Source of the DNA: Prochlorococcus sp. AG-424-P18
Lineage (GTDB): Bacteria; Cyanobacteriota; Cyanobacteriia; PCC-6307; Cyanobiaceae
Direction of reading: 5' to 3'
Assembly: GCA_003213235.1 (NCBI GenBank)
Contig: QCNJ01000003.1
Location: 54,434 to 118,433 of the forward strand
Length of the DNA: 64,000 bases
The position numbers and the translations under genes were made by a program. Positions 1 through 7,625 of this stretch are shown piece after piece. Position 1 is the first letter of the stretch, and every line of letters begins with the position of its first letter. The notes under the pieces were generated by a model. It had not been told where the DNA came from. It made no database searches and worked only from the letters and a program-made list of their open reading frames with translations.

Positions 1-142
1 GATCAACTCTATAAGTATTATTTGATTTATTGTGAAGCAAAAAATGTTTAATTTTTGATTTAAATCTATTTTTTAAAAATATTGATAATGCATAAAATTC
101 TTTCATTTTTAATTTAAGAGGAACGATATTCATCTTATTCAT
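1..142 (-). CDS. Partial unidentified CDS running off the left edge
   Basis: On the minus strand the frame from an ATG at 142 (second in-frame ATG at 133) stays open to the window edge, 47 codons without a stop in very AT-rich DNA. That is longer than chance would usually give here, so this is probably the N-terminus of a gene divergent from the aldolase gene at 215. The visible peptide starts MNKMNIVPLKLKMKEFYAL and is lysine-rich, with no motif I recognise. No ribosome binding site is clear. It could still be a chance open frame. No function is assigned. Confidence 0.4.
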   Translation of the reverse strand, partial: MNKMNIVPLKLKMKEFYALSIFLKNRFKSKIKHFLLHNKSNNTYRVD

Positions 143-214
143 TTGATGTTAATTAATAATTTTCTGATTTTTATAAAAGTGCTAATGTTAATCTTAATAT
201 AAAAAGTTTATTTG

Positions 215-1780
215 ATGGGTGATTTCAAAGTAAAAATTCTTGATTGTACATTTAGAGATGGTGGCTATTACACTAACTGGAATTTCGACATAAATATATT
301 AAGTAAATATCTAAAGTTGCTGAATACAGGGGTATCTGACATTGTTGAAATAGGTTTAAGGACAATAAACTCTAATTCATATCTTGGACCATTCGCTTAT
401 TCCTCTATTGATTATTTTGATTTTTGCAAAGATTTTAAAAATATAATATTTAGTACACTTGTTAATTGGTCAGATGTAGAAGATTCTTTTAATGATTTTA
501 AGAAAGTTTTTCCAGGAACTGAAAAAGATTTTATTAAAATTGTAAGAATTGTGATTAAATCTTTAGAAAATAAAGAAGTTAAAAATAATATAAATTATTT
601 AAAGGATAAAGGTTATAAAGTTTGTTTGAATATTCAAAAATGCGATCAGTTAATAGATTTAGATGAAGACATTTTCAGAAAAAAAATAAGCAATCTTAAT
701 CCTGACATTTTATATTTGGCAGATACTAATGGATCCTTAAATCCATCGAATACAAAAATACTATTGGAAAAAATTAAATCTTTAACAAATCTTCCAATTG
801 GTGTTCATATGCATAATAATCAAGGATTAGCTTATGCGAATACTCTCCAAGCAATAAATTCTGGGGTTTCATATGTTGATTCTACTTTTACTGGAATTGG
901 TAGAGGTCCTGGTAATACTCAAACAGAATATTTGAGTTATTTCTTGAAGGATTTATCTATTGATCAAATTTTAGATATTTCAGAATTGATAGAAGGTCAC
1001 TTTTTACCATTAAAAAAGAAATTTCTTTGGGGAGAAAACTATTTTTATTTCTTATCTGGATTAAATAATCAGTCTGCCTCTTTAATGCATGATTTAATAA
1101 ATAATAGATCATATCCTAGTAAAAGCTTAATTAAAATAGCCAGAGCTGATGAAAAAGATGCAATTTCTTCCCTATTAAAAAGAAATAACATTAACCCTAA
1201 TTATTTTATTAAGAAACCTGAAGCTGCAATAATGGCAAATGGGAGTAATTGGTTAATTGAAAAAAAACAAATACTTGACTATCTAAAGAACAACAAGCTG
1301 AAGGTCATACATATAAATTTTCCAAATGATAAAAGTAAAATTCCTTATATTAATTTTTTCGCAAGTTGTGATCCAGTAAAAATAATGGCAGACTTAAATT
1401 TATATTTAGATATGAAAGATATTCCATTAGTTTGTCCAAGTAATCTTATAGAGGAGATGAAAATTGACAAAGAATTAATTAATAAAGTTAATTATGATTG
1501 TTTTATTTCTGAAAAAAAATTAAATATTCAATCAAATAAATGTTTTATACCTCATGTCCAATCATTATGTTTTTGTTTATCTTATATGTATGCTTCAGGT
1601 TACAGGAATATTATTATTATCGGAGCTCAAGGTTTTGAATTGAGCTCTAAAAATTTTGAGGCTATTGACTGTCTTAATAAATTAAGAATTAATTATCCAG
1701 ATCTTGAAATTACTTCCTTAAATCCAAATGCACTGGGATTACCATCTAAGAGTATATTTGAACTCTGTAATTTGGAATAA
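215..1780 (+). CDS. DRE-TIM metallolyase/aldolase with a second C-terminal domain
   Basis: The N-terminal ~300 residues are an HMG-CoA-lyase/4-hydroxy-2-oxovalerate-aldolase-type TIM barrel: the opening LDCTFRDGG is the D-x-T-x-R-D metal and substrate motif, and HMHNNQG carries the HxH metal ligands. Such enzymes add or remove a pyruvate or acetyl unit at an aldehyde. The remaining ~200 residues form a separate domain, ending near SLNPNALGLPSKSIF, that I cannot place. I chose the ATG at 215; an adjacent in-frame TTG at 212 would add one residue. Only 5 bases separate it from the CMP-sugar synthetase-like gene, with a HAD phosphatase next, so the context points to synthesis of a 2-keto-3-deoxy sugar acid. 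The protein is about 521 aa, longer than simple aldolases because of the extra domain. The substrate is unknown; the family assignment is firm. Confidence 0.85.
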   Translation: MGDFKVKILDCTFRDGGYYTNWNFDINILSKYLKLLNTGVSDIVEIGLRTINSNSYLGPFAYSSIDYFDFCKDFKNIIFSTLVNWSDVEDSFNDFKKVFPGTEKDFIKIVRIVIKSLENKEVKNNINYLKDKGYKVCLNIQKCDQLIDLDEDIFRKKISNLNPDILYLADTNGSLNPSNTKILLEKIKSLTNLPIGVHMHNNQGLAYANTLQAINSGVSYVDSTFTGIGRGPGNTQTEYLSYFLKDLSIDQILDISELIEGHFLPLKKKFLWGENYFYFLSGLNNQSASLMHDLINNRSYPSKSLIKIARADEKDAISSLLKRNNINPNYFIKKPEAAIMANGSNWLIEKKQILDYLKNNKLKVIHINFPNDKSKIPYINFFASCDPVKIMADLNLYLDMKDIPLVCPSNLIEEMKIDKELINKVNYDCFISEKKLNIQSNKCFIPHVQSLCFCLSYMYASGYRNIIIIGAQGFELSSKNFEAIDCLNKLRINYPDLEITSLNPNALGLPSKSIFELCNLE

Positions 1781-1785
1781 AATAA

Positions 1786-2520
1786 ATGCCAAAAATTATC
1801 ATTTTGATACCGGCTAGATATGAATCTTCAAGATTTTACGGTAAACCTTTGGCAATGATTAATGGGAAAGAGATGCTTATTAGGGTTTTAGAAAGATCAA
1901 CATTCAAATATGAAGTTTACGCAGTAATTAATAATAATTTAATTGGTGAGGTTGTTAAAAGAAATGGTTTTAAATATATAATGGTAGAAGAAGATTGTAA
2001 AACTGGTACTGACAGGATAGGATTAGCCCTCGATAAGATTTCAATAAATGAAGATGATATTTTGGTTAATGTTCAGGGAGATGAACCAATGGTTTCTCCC
2101 TGGATGATAGAAAAAGTTATAGAAATGAAAAAAAGATTCCCTGATAGTGTGGTTAATGCTTTTTCAAGCATAAACTCTGAAAAAGAGTTTGAATCTAAAG
2201 CTTCGATTAAAATGATTATAAATAAGAATTCAGATTTACTCTATGCAAGTAGATCAACTATTCCTTCAACAAAAAAAACAAATAATTTTTCATTAGCTGT
2301 AAAGCAAGTTTGTATTTATGCATTTAGTCCAAAACATTTAAGGACTTTTATTGATACTGAAAGAGGAAAAATTGAATGTAGTGAGGATATTGAGATTTTA
2401 AGATTTATAGAAAATTCTATTTGTTCGGTAAAAATGGTTGATTTAGGAAATATAAATTTAAAGGCTGTCGATTATAAAGAAGATATTTTATTAGTTGAAA
2501 AGCTTCTTGATGAAGAATAA
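1786..2520 (+). CDS. CMP-Kdo synthetase-like cytidylyltransferase (KdsB family)
   Basis: At 244 aa it has the usual KdsB length. It opens with IPARYESSRFYGKPL, the nucleotide-binding signature of 3-deoxy-manno-octulosonate cytidylyltransferases (normally IPARxxSxRLPGKPL), and carries VNVQGDEP, the metal and CTP site. The family couples CTP to an acidic ulosonic sugar, giving CMP-sugar and pyrophosphate in the cytoplasm. It starts 5 bases after the aldolase stop and its stop overlaps the HAD gene start by one base, so the three are one transcription unit. No kdsA or kdsD is visible nearby, and the motif departs from canonical KdsB (RFYGK instead of RLPGK). The real substrate may therefore be the product of the neighbouring aldolase, or a legionaminate-type acid, rather than Kdo. 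Family is sure; substrate is inference, so no gene symbol is given. Confidence 0.87.
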   Translation: MPKIIILIPARYESSRFYGKPLAMINGKEMLIRVLERSTFKYEVYAVINNNLIGEVVKRNGFKYIMVEEDCKTGTDRIGLALDKISINEDDILVNVQGDEPMVSPWMIEKVIEMKKRFPDSVVNAFSSINSEKEFESKASIKMIINKNSDLLYASRSTIPSTKKTNNFSLAVKQVCIYAFSPKHLRTFIDTERGKIECSEDIEILRFIENSICSVKMVDLGNINLKAVDYKEDILLVEKLLDEE

Positions 2521-3191
2521 TGGAAAAAAAAATAAACATAATTTTTGATTTTGATGGAGTAATTCTTAATTCAAATAAGATTAAGACATTAGCTTTTAAA
2601 ACTATTTCAAAAGAATTTGGATCAGAAAAATCTAATCATTTGGTGAACTACCATTTAAAAAACGGGGGTATAAGTAGATTTGAAAAGATAAGCTGGTTTG
2701 TGAAAAATATTTTAAAGATTGAAAATGAACACTTAATAAATAAATTAATATATGATTATGGAGTAGAGGTTAAGAAATCACTTTTTGAGTGCGAATTTAG
2801 AACTAATTTAACATCACTAAGAAAAAAACTGGAGGGTACATTTTGGTCAATTGCTAGTGGAGGCTTAGAAGAAGAAATTAAAAATTTCTTAATAAAAAAA
2901 TCTTTTATTCATTATTTCGAAAATGGAGTTTATGGATCCCCAACTCCAAAAATTGAGATAGTTGAAAATATTAAGTTAAGTTCTAAATCAAATAATAATA
3001 TTTGGTTTTTAATTGGAGATAGCATTTATGATTATGAGTGTGCTCGAGAATATGAAATGAATTTTATATTGGCTACTGATTGGTCAGAGATTAAAAATCC
3101 ATGTAAATTTGCTAAAGAAAATAATATAGAGTATATATCCGGTATAGAAGAGTTAGATTTGGAATTTTTAAATAGTAAAAAATTTATTTAG
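2520..3191 (+). CDS. HAD-superfamily phosphatase
   Basis: The 223-aa protein begins with IFDFDGVILNSN, HAD motif I (DxDG with nucleophile and acid/base Asp), has SIASGG as the likely motif II region, and IGDSIYDYECA as motif IV (D-S-x-x-D). The layout matches the phosphoglycolate-phosphatase-like subgroup with a helical cap. Its ATG overlaps the stop of the cytidylyltransferase gene (ATAATG), which implies translational coupling. In Kdo, neuraminate and related pathways a HAD phosphatase removes the phosphate from the sugar-acid phosphate before CMP activation, and that role fits here. Only one base separates its stop from the end of the convergent oxygenase gene. Enzyme class is well supported; substrate is inferred from context. 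Confidence 0.85.
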   Translation: MEKKINIIFDFDGVILNSNKIKTLAFKTISKEFGSEKSNHLVNYHLKNGGISRFEKISWFVKNILKIENEHLINKLIYDYGVEVKKSLFECEFRTNLTSLRKKLEGTFWSIASGGLEEEIKNFLIKKSFIHYFENGVYGSPTPKIEIVENIKLSSKSNNNIWFLIGDSIYDYECAREYEMNFILATDWSEIKNPCKFAKENNIEYISGIEELDLEFLNSKKFI

Positions 3192-3192
3192 T

Positions 3193-3918
3193 TCATATTA
3201 TATTTTTCAATATTGAAGGTAACTTTTTTAAAAAAACAATAATGCCTTTCAAAAATTCTTTTAAAAGAAATTTAATCACAAAAAACTTTCCATCAATTCC
3301 AGGTTCAATCCATCTGGCTAAATTTCTATTGGATGTTAGTAAATTTAAAACTAATGTATATCTTTCATCTTCATTATTACTTTTGTAAGAATGTCTGGTT
3401 TTTCCTTCTAGTCTGGAAAATGCAAGGTATCTATTTTCTCTCCAATCTACTTGCTTAGAAGGGATTGATTCTTTTTTTTTGTAAAGAAAAGTACCTATAT
3501 TTTTTTTTGGAGAAAGATAAATAACTACACTTAATAATTTTTCAGCAGAGTCATCATGTATATGATAAGTTCCTTTTTTTACAGTTTTACTTAATTGGAA
3601 TGAAAATGAATTATAAAGATGAAATTTTCTTGGGGCAAGTTTTTTAAGGTGATCTAACAATTTATCCTCGTATTTTTTATAAAAATCAATTAACTCTTTA
3701 TTACTTAGAATAGATGATCCCATTGTGACTTTTAAATCAGGGACAGCAATTCTTGCTTGATTATATTCAACGCTAAAACCATATTCATTTTTTGAATTAT
3801 TTATTAAATTATTAATTCTAGATTTTAATTTTCCAAAATCTTCTTTATCTAAAAAATTATCTTCAACAATATGTTTAAAAGGCTCACTAAAAATCATTAA
3901 ATTTTTATTTGATTCCAT
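3193..3918 (-). CDS. 2OG-Fe(II) oxygenase-like protein
   Basis: This 241-aa protein shows the iron triad of 2-oxoglutarate-dependent dioxygenases: HIHDD at residues 119-123 (H121 and D123 as HxD), a distal His at about 176 (TRHSY) and an Arg at 186 ten residues later (ERYTLVLNL), the usual 2OG-binding position. The pattern resembles prolyl-hydroxylase-like cupins, often found in bacterial surface-glycan clusters. The C-terminus is basic and hydrophobic and may associate with membrane. It converges with the sugar-acid cassette with one base between stops. It may hydroxylate a sugar, lipid or peptide; the target is unknown. The family call comes from motif spacing only. Confidence 0.65.
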   Translation of the reverse strand: MESNKNLMIFSEPFKHIVEDNFLDKEDFGKLKSRINNLINNSKNEYGFSVEYNQARIAVPDLKVTMGSSILSNKELIDFYKKYEDKLLDHLKKLAPRKFHLYNSFSFQLSKTVKKGTYHIHDDSAEKLLSVVIYLSPKKNIGTFLYKKKESIPSKQVDWRENRYLAFSRLEGKTRHSYKSNNEDERYTLVLNLLTSNRNLARWIEPGIDGKFFVIKFLLKEFLKGIIVFLKKLPSILKNII

Positions 3919-4045
3919 TTAATAAATATTTCTTTTAACAATATAGTTTAAATAGAATATAGGTTTAAATTAATAAGAAAAAATTTTAATAAAAGAAAAT
4001 TCTTATGAAATTAATCGGTCTAGAAGCAAAAATAAAAAGTTAGAC

Positions 4046-4096
4046 CGGGTGCTTTTGGAGCACTAAGTAGCGGGTTAGAATCCTGTTGCCCCGACT
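4046..4096 (+). pseudogene. Degenerate 3' half of a tRNA, probably tRNA-Pro
   Basis: The bases fold as the 3' half of a tRNA: anticodon stem GGTGC/GCACT (4048-4052 and 4060-4064, one G-T pair) around a 7-base loop TTTTGGA, a 5-base variable loop, T-stem GCGGG/CCTGT with T-loop TTAGAAT, then an acceptor 3' strand TGCCCCG plus A. No D-arm or acceptor 5' strand (expected CGGGGCA) lies upstream. The T-loop has A in place of the invariant C of TTCGAAT, so the RNA could not work normally. The C1-G72 type acceptor end implied by the 3' strand suggests bacterial tRNA-Pro. Such 3' fragments are typical scars of elements that integrate at tRNA genes. Confidence 0.7.
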
Positions 4097-4766
4097 CAAT
4101 AAAAACCAAGTCATCCTAATATTCTTCCAACTCGCTTTTTTACAAGATAATTATGAGGTAATACATTTCCATCATAATCCAGACAAAAAATGGAATCTCT
4201 ATATTTTTATTGATAATCATTAAGACTATTTTTAATTGTTGTAATTTTGCATCATTTTATCCCGAAATTTCCTTACTCTCTGCATATTTATGCTGTTTGA
4301 ACTTTCGTACCAAGAAACATCGATGATAGCCATTATTTCCGCTAAATTTATATCCTCTTTGAACTCCTTAGATGTTTTATAAGTATCTTCATAAGAATCA
4401 CCAATCTTAAGAAGATTTGGGAAAGAGGAAGTTGTGATATTAATTAATTCAATCAGTTTGGCAGGTTCTAAGATACGTTTTTTTAATTCAATTAGAAATT
4501 CCAGATAAATATCTAAAAGAGACTCTTGTTAAAAGTCTCCCTCTGCTCTTTCTTCCTTCCACACTCCATCCATTACCAACTTGGCTTTTTAAGTAGGTGC
4601 GGAATCGCTTTAGAACAGTCCCAGAAAGCATGCTACAACTTGTAAATCTCTAGGTGCATTTTAAGGTGCAGATTTAATTAATCAAACGCTATAAAGTACT
4701 ATAGGAATTACGGACGTTACGAAAGAAATCTAAAGATAGATTGATATCACTGACGTTTCGAGATAT
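4097..4766. other. Gene-poor stretch between the tRNA fragment and tRNA-Ala
   Basis: Apart from the decayed frame listed separately, I see no intact gene here. Near 4652-4672 the short word AGGTGCA occurs twice about ten bases apart. Two similar words, GACGTTACGA near 4708 and GACGTTTCGA near 4752, precede the tRNA-Ala. A short frame just upstream of the tRNA ends with YGRYERNLKID, which could be the tail of a lost protein. Composition is less AT-extreme than the flanking intergenic DNA, consistent with decaying coding sequence. Confidence 0.4.
4232..4573 (-). pseudogene. Decayed small gene with an in-frame stop
   Basis: On the minus strand a frame of 98 codons (4235-4528) ends at a TAA at 4232-4234 and reads as coherent protein (for example EFLIELKKRILEPAKLIEL and MAIIDVSWYESSNS). 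It has no start codon near its 5' end. Directly upstream, in the same frame and separated only by a TAA at 4529-4531, an ATG at 4573 gives MDGVWKEERAEGDF. The simplest reading is one gene of about 113 codons inactivated by a nonsense change, though the two parts could be unrelated. I do not recognise the family. It lies between a tRNA fragment and an intact tRNA, where remnants of mobile elements are expected. Confidence 0.45.
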
Positions 4767-4839
4767 GGGGCCATAGCTCAGCTGGTAGAGCACCTGCATG
4801 GCATGCAGGGGGTCAGCGGTTCGAGTCCGCTTGGCTCCA
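4767..4839 (+). tRNA. tRNA-Ala (anticodon GGC)
   Basis: A complete 73-base cloverleaf: acceptor GGGGCCA pairs with TGGCTCC (one G-T pair), the D-arm is TAGCTCAGCTGGTAGAGCA, the anticodon stem CCTGC/GCAGG encloses loop ATGGCAT with anticodon GGC, and the T-arm AGCGG/CCGCT encloses TTCGAGT. The discriminator is A, as expected for alanine; CCA is not encoded. It reads GCC and GCT codons. It stands alone, on the plus strand, beside the degenerate tRNA fragment and at the left edge of the large polysaccharide island. Confidence 0.97.
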
Positions 4840-5257
4840 TAAAGATTTTCGCTAGTTATGGTATTTGGATCTTTTTTGGAAAAAATTTTAAATGAAGAAT
4901 TGTTGGGCTGCCATGATTAGGGCTTATAAATATGACTTTAATGAAATTAAAAAAATCCTTTTAAATGAATTTTTAGTTCTACCTAATTGGCAACTAATAA
5001 TCCAAAGTAATTGATGATATATCGCAAAAGAAGAATCGTCCCAACGAAATTCTAAAAAAACTTTATACTCATTTGAAATTTGATTATTATTCTTTTGCAT
5101 GAAGTTTAATAGTATTTCGAATCCTCTTATCTCAGTAATAATTTCATTAGATAGAAACAATTAGAAAGTTAAATTTTTAAAACAAAAAAGATTGGTTTTA
5201 TACATAAAATTAATAGTAAAGTGTTTATCCTCAAGCAGATCTTTCTTGGGAAAAATA
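4840..5257. other. Mostly non-coding stretch after tRNA-Ala
   Basis: This 418-base gap holds only a doubtful 78-codon minus-strand frame (listed separately) and a 20-codon plus-strand frame from an ATG at 4858 ending at 4920. Neither shows a recognisable motif. A T-run with weak dyad symmetry near 4870 (GGATCTTTTTT) might end the tRNA transcript. I see nothing else supported. Confidence 0.35.
4924..5160 (-). CDS. Small hypothetical protein, doubtful
   Basis: A 78-codon frame that must start at a TTG at 5160 (MFLSNEIITEIRGFEI); the first in-frame ATG is some 20 codons later. The composition (mixed hydrophobic, charged and aromatic, with FLEFRWDDSSFAIYHQLLW) is more protein-like than a random AT-rich frame. 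There is no known motif and no clear ribosome binding site. Being between a tRNA and a methyltransferase gene gives no functional hint. It could be a short picocyanobacterial orphan, a fragment or chance. Confidence 0.3.
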   Translation of the reverse strand: MFLSNEIITEIRGFEILLNFMQKNNNQISNEYKVFLEFRWDDSSFAIYHQLLWIISCQLGRTKNSFKRIFLISLKSYL

Positions 5258-6028
5258 TTAGTCATATAAAAAACCATCGCTAATATCAACCACCCCAGTC
5301 CCTGTAAAATGTCCAAAAACTGTAGCGTCTATCTTAGGAGATTTAATCTTTCTCCAAAAATCAATCATATTTACGAACAAAATATCATCCAAAATTAAAA
5401 ACCTTTTGCCTTTATTTTTTAATTTTTTGAATTGTTTTGCCATTCTATATTCAAATGAATCATCTTTGGGAGCATCCATAAAAATCAGATCGGCATTATT
5501 AAGGATATCTAAATTATTATCGAAAAAGTTATCGTCAGATAGATCTCCAATTATTTGATTTAAGGATTCATCAAAGTCTGCACTATTAAAATGACTAGGC
5601 AAAGGCAGTTCATTCCATTTTAAAATGTCGTAAGTAGTTACTAATACGTCATTTAATCCATATTTGAGGGCCAACGTACCCATTCCTGTGAAAGTTCCAA
5701 TTTCAACAATATTTTTTGCATTAATTGTTTTAGCTATAGCGTTTATAAGTCGGTAATGTTCTCCTGGAAAGATATTTAAATATTTACTATCAGGCAAATT
5801 CTTTTTGCCGCAATTTAGAACAGTTTTTGATGCTAACTTTGAAGATTCAGCTATTAAATCAATTAATTCTGGAGTTACTGTTGAATCTTCTTTGCTATAA
5901 ATTAATGAAGGTTCAAAGTGCCTAATTTGATTATCTCTTAAAACACATTTTGATAAAAGACTATAAATTTTTCGTAAATTCTTAATGCCTAAGGATATCT
6001 TTAATAGGTTAATTACAAAAATTTTCAT
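5258..6028 (-). CDS. Class I SAM-dependent methyltransferase
   Basis: The 256-aa protein carries the SAM-binding loop NIVEIGTFTGMGTLAL (motif I, E/DxGxxxG) about 90 residues in, VTTYDILKW as the acidic motif II region, and ADLIFMDAPKD as motif IV. RFLILDDILF follows as motif V/VI. The architecture resembles O-methyltransferases of the caffeoyl-CoA/Methyltransf_24 kind. The N-terminal ~80 residues are an extra helical region. It is a single gene, divergent from the hydroxylase gene at 6263 with 234 bases between. In a surface-glycan island such enzymes usually methylate a sugar hydroxyl; the substrate here is unknown. Confidence 0.8.
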   Translation of the reverse strand: MKIFVINLLKISLGIKNLRKIYSLLSKCVLRDNQIRHFEPSLIYSKEDSTVTPELIDLIAESSKLASKTVLNCGKKNLPDSKYLNIFPGEHYRLINAIAKTINAKNIVEIGTFTGMGTLALKYGLNDVLVTTYDILKWNELPLPSHFNSADFDESLNQIIGDLSDDNFFDNNLDILNNADLIFMDAPKDDSFEYRMAKQFKKLKNKGKRFLILDDILFVNMIDFWRKIKSPKIDATVFGHFTGTGVVDISDGFLYD

Positions 6029-6262
6029 ATTATTTTAATGATTTCTATGATTTCACTAATTATAAATTAAAGGAATATATTCATTATTAATTATTCATAA
6101 CAATAAGAAAATCAGGGTGTTTTAATTACTAAGAACAATTTCTTTGCGATCAAATTGGTAAAAACATACTCATTACAATGACTTCAAGAAATTTTATTGG
6201 TTTACCAAGATTAAGAGTGCTTTTATATTTTTTCAAAAAACTTTGTTATAATTAAAAAAATT

Positions 6263-7375
6263 TTGAAGTTTGAAGTGTCCCTTCTTGTGCTAAAAAAGAA
6301 TTTAATAGGTTTTGTTTATTTTTTATTGTTTTCAATTCCTTTTTTGATTGGTGCAATTTGGCAATTTAGAGCGAACAATCCTTTCATTTCTAAATTTCCG
6401 GTTATTGACTCACTAGTAAATTTATCGGGCTCATCTGGAATTTATAAGATCTTCTTTACTCTATTTCTCATAAGTCTCCCATTTTTATTAATAACTACTT
6501 TAGAAATATTTAGGTCTAACGAAAATTTTAAAAACAGATTATTTTCAACAAGTTTAGGAAGAATGTATTTCTCCAAAGGTCATAAATTTGCAGATATTTG
6601 GTATTTTTCTTTTGAACTTATTTTTGCTAAATTTCCCAAGATACTTACCTTTTTAACTCTAGGAGTGGCAATTTTCAATTCAAAGGTCTCAACTTGGTTC
6701 ACTAATTTTTATTCAAGTATTCTTAAAATACCCTCATCGCAAATAATAGCCCTCATAATTTTTATAATTGCAATTTTAATTTTAAACTTAATATCTTATT
6801 TAAAACATAGGATTGTTCATACAGTTCCTTTCTTTTGGGATCTTCATGAGCTTCATCATTCTCCCACGGAAATGACAATATTATCAAGAGAACGGAAGAC
6901 ACCATTTGAAGGTGCTTTCCTTGTTGTTTTAGGATTGCCATTTGAAGCTGTATGCTCCTTACTTATTGCTCATTATTTAAAAGAGGGTTTTGTATTGCCA
7001 TTAATTATTTATATTTTATATTTTTGCCTTGACAACATTCATACAACAGTAGGGCATTCTTCATTTAAGTTGGTTTATCCAAAGCCTTTCAACTATATAT
7101 TGATGAGTCCTTCTCTTCATTGGATACATCATTCTAGTAATCCGAAACACTTCAGGAGTAATTTTGGAAATACATTAAGTATCTGGGATAGAGTTTTTGA
7201 TACATATTTGGATGAAACACACCTTAAAGAGATAAAAAGTTATGGCTTCAAAAATAGTGAGTATAACAAACATCATCCATTTTACTCAGTTATGTTTTTG
7301 CCAATTATAAAAATGAAAAAAAGATTAGTTAGAATGAGTAAGAAGAGATTAAGAAAAAAAGTTATTTACCAATAA
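6263..7375 (+). CDS. Fatty-acid-hydroxylase/sterol-desaturase family membrane enzyme
   Basis: A 370-aa integral membrane protein with the full His-box set of the family that binds two irons: HRIVH (182-186), HELHH (195-199), HTTVGH (260-265) and HWIHH (286-290), with several hydrophobic segments around residues 12-32, 60-80, 130-150 and 158-180. Members hydroxylate or desaturate lipids or polyprenyl chains in the membrane using oxygen. No ATG is near the 5' end: the frame starts with TTG at 6263, with a GTG at 6275 as alternative. A TATAAT at 6247-6252 lies so close that the transcript would be nearly leaderless for the TTG. The substrate is not evident, but its place among glycan genes suggests modification of lipid A-like or carrier lipids. 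Confidence 0.85.
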   Translation: MKFEVSLLVLKKNLIGFVYFLLFSIPFLIGAIWQFRANNPFISKFPVIDSLVNLSGSSGIYKIFFTLFLISLPFLLITTLEIFRSNENFKNRLFSTSLGRMYFSKGHKFADIWYFSFELIFAKFPKILTFLTLGVAIFNSKVSTWFTNFYSSILKIPSSQIIALIIFIIAILILNLISYLKHRIVHTVPFFWDLHELHHSPTEMTILSRERKTPFEGAFLVVLGLPFEAVCSLLIAHYLKEGFVLPLIIYILYFCLDNIHTTVGHSSFKLVYPKPFNYILMSPSLHWIHHSSNPKHFRSNFGNTLSIWDRVFDTYLDETHLKEIKSYGFKNSEYNKHHPFYSVMFLPIIKMKKRLVRMSKKRLRKKVIYQ

Positions 7376-7625
7376 ATATATAATTATTCCCTATTATCAT
7401 TAATAAATAAAAAAGTACTTTAGATAAATTTTAATAATATTTTTTATAGTAATTGTATTTGAAACCTTATTTATTTAGTTAAAAAGAGATCCTCGATTTT
7501 ATAAATATTTATAAGTTTTAAATATAATTTAAAAATGATTTATGAAATATAAAAAAGTTTAATGTTATGGGTTAATTGCAAAATTTTCTAATTTTTTTTG
7601 GGAAGATTATTTAAAAAGTAAAAAA

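Noticed and set aside
1786..2520. Calling the gene legF or neuA to complete the legionaminate pathway
   Set aside because: Its motifs are KdsB-like and it is co-transcribed with a different cassette; the link remains only a hypothesis.
4858..4920. 20-codon frame after tRNA-Ala
   Set aside because: Short and without recognisable features; chance is the simplest explanation.
6178..6255. 25-codon plus-strand frame before the hydroxylase gene
   Set aside because: Too short, no motif, ends in the TATAAT region; no support for a peptide.
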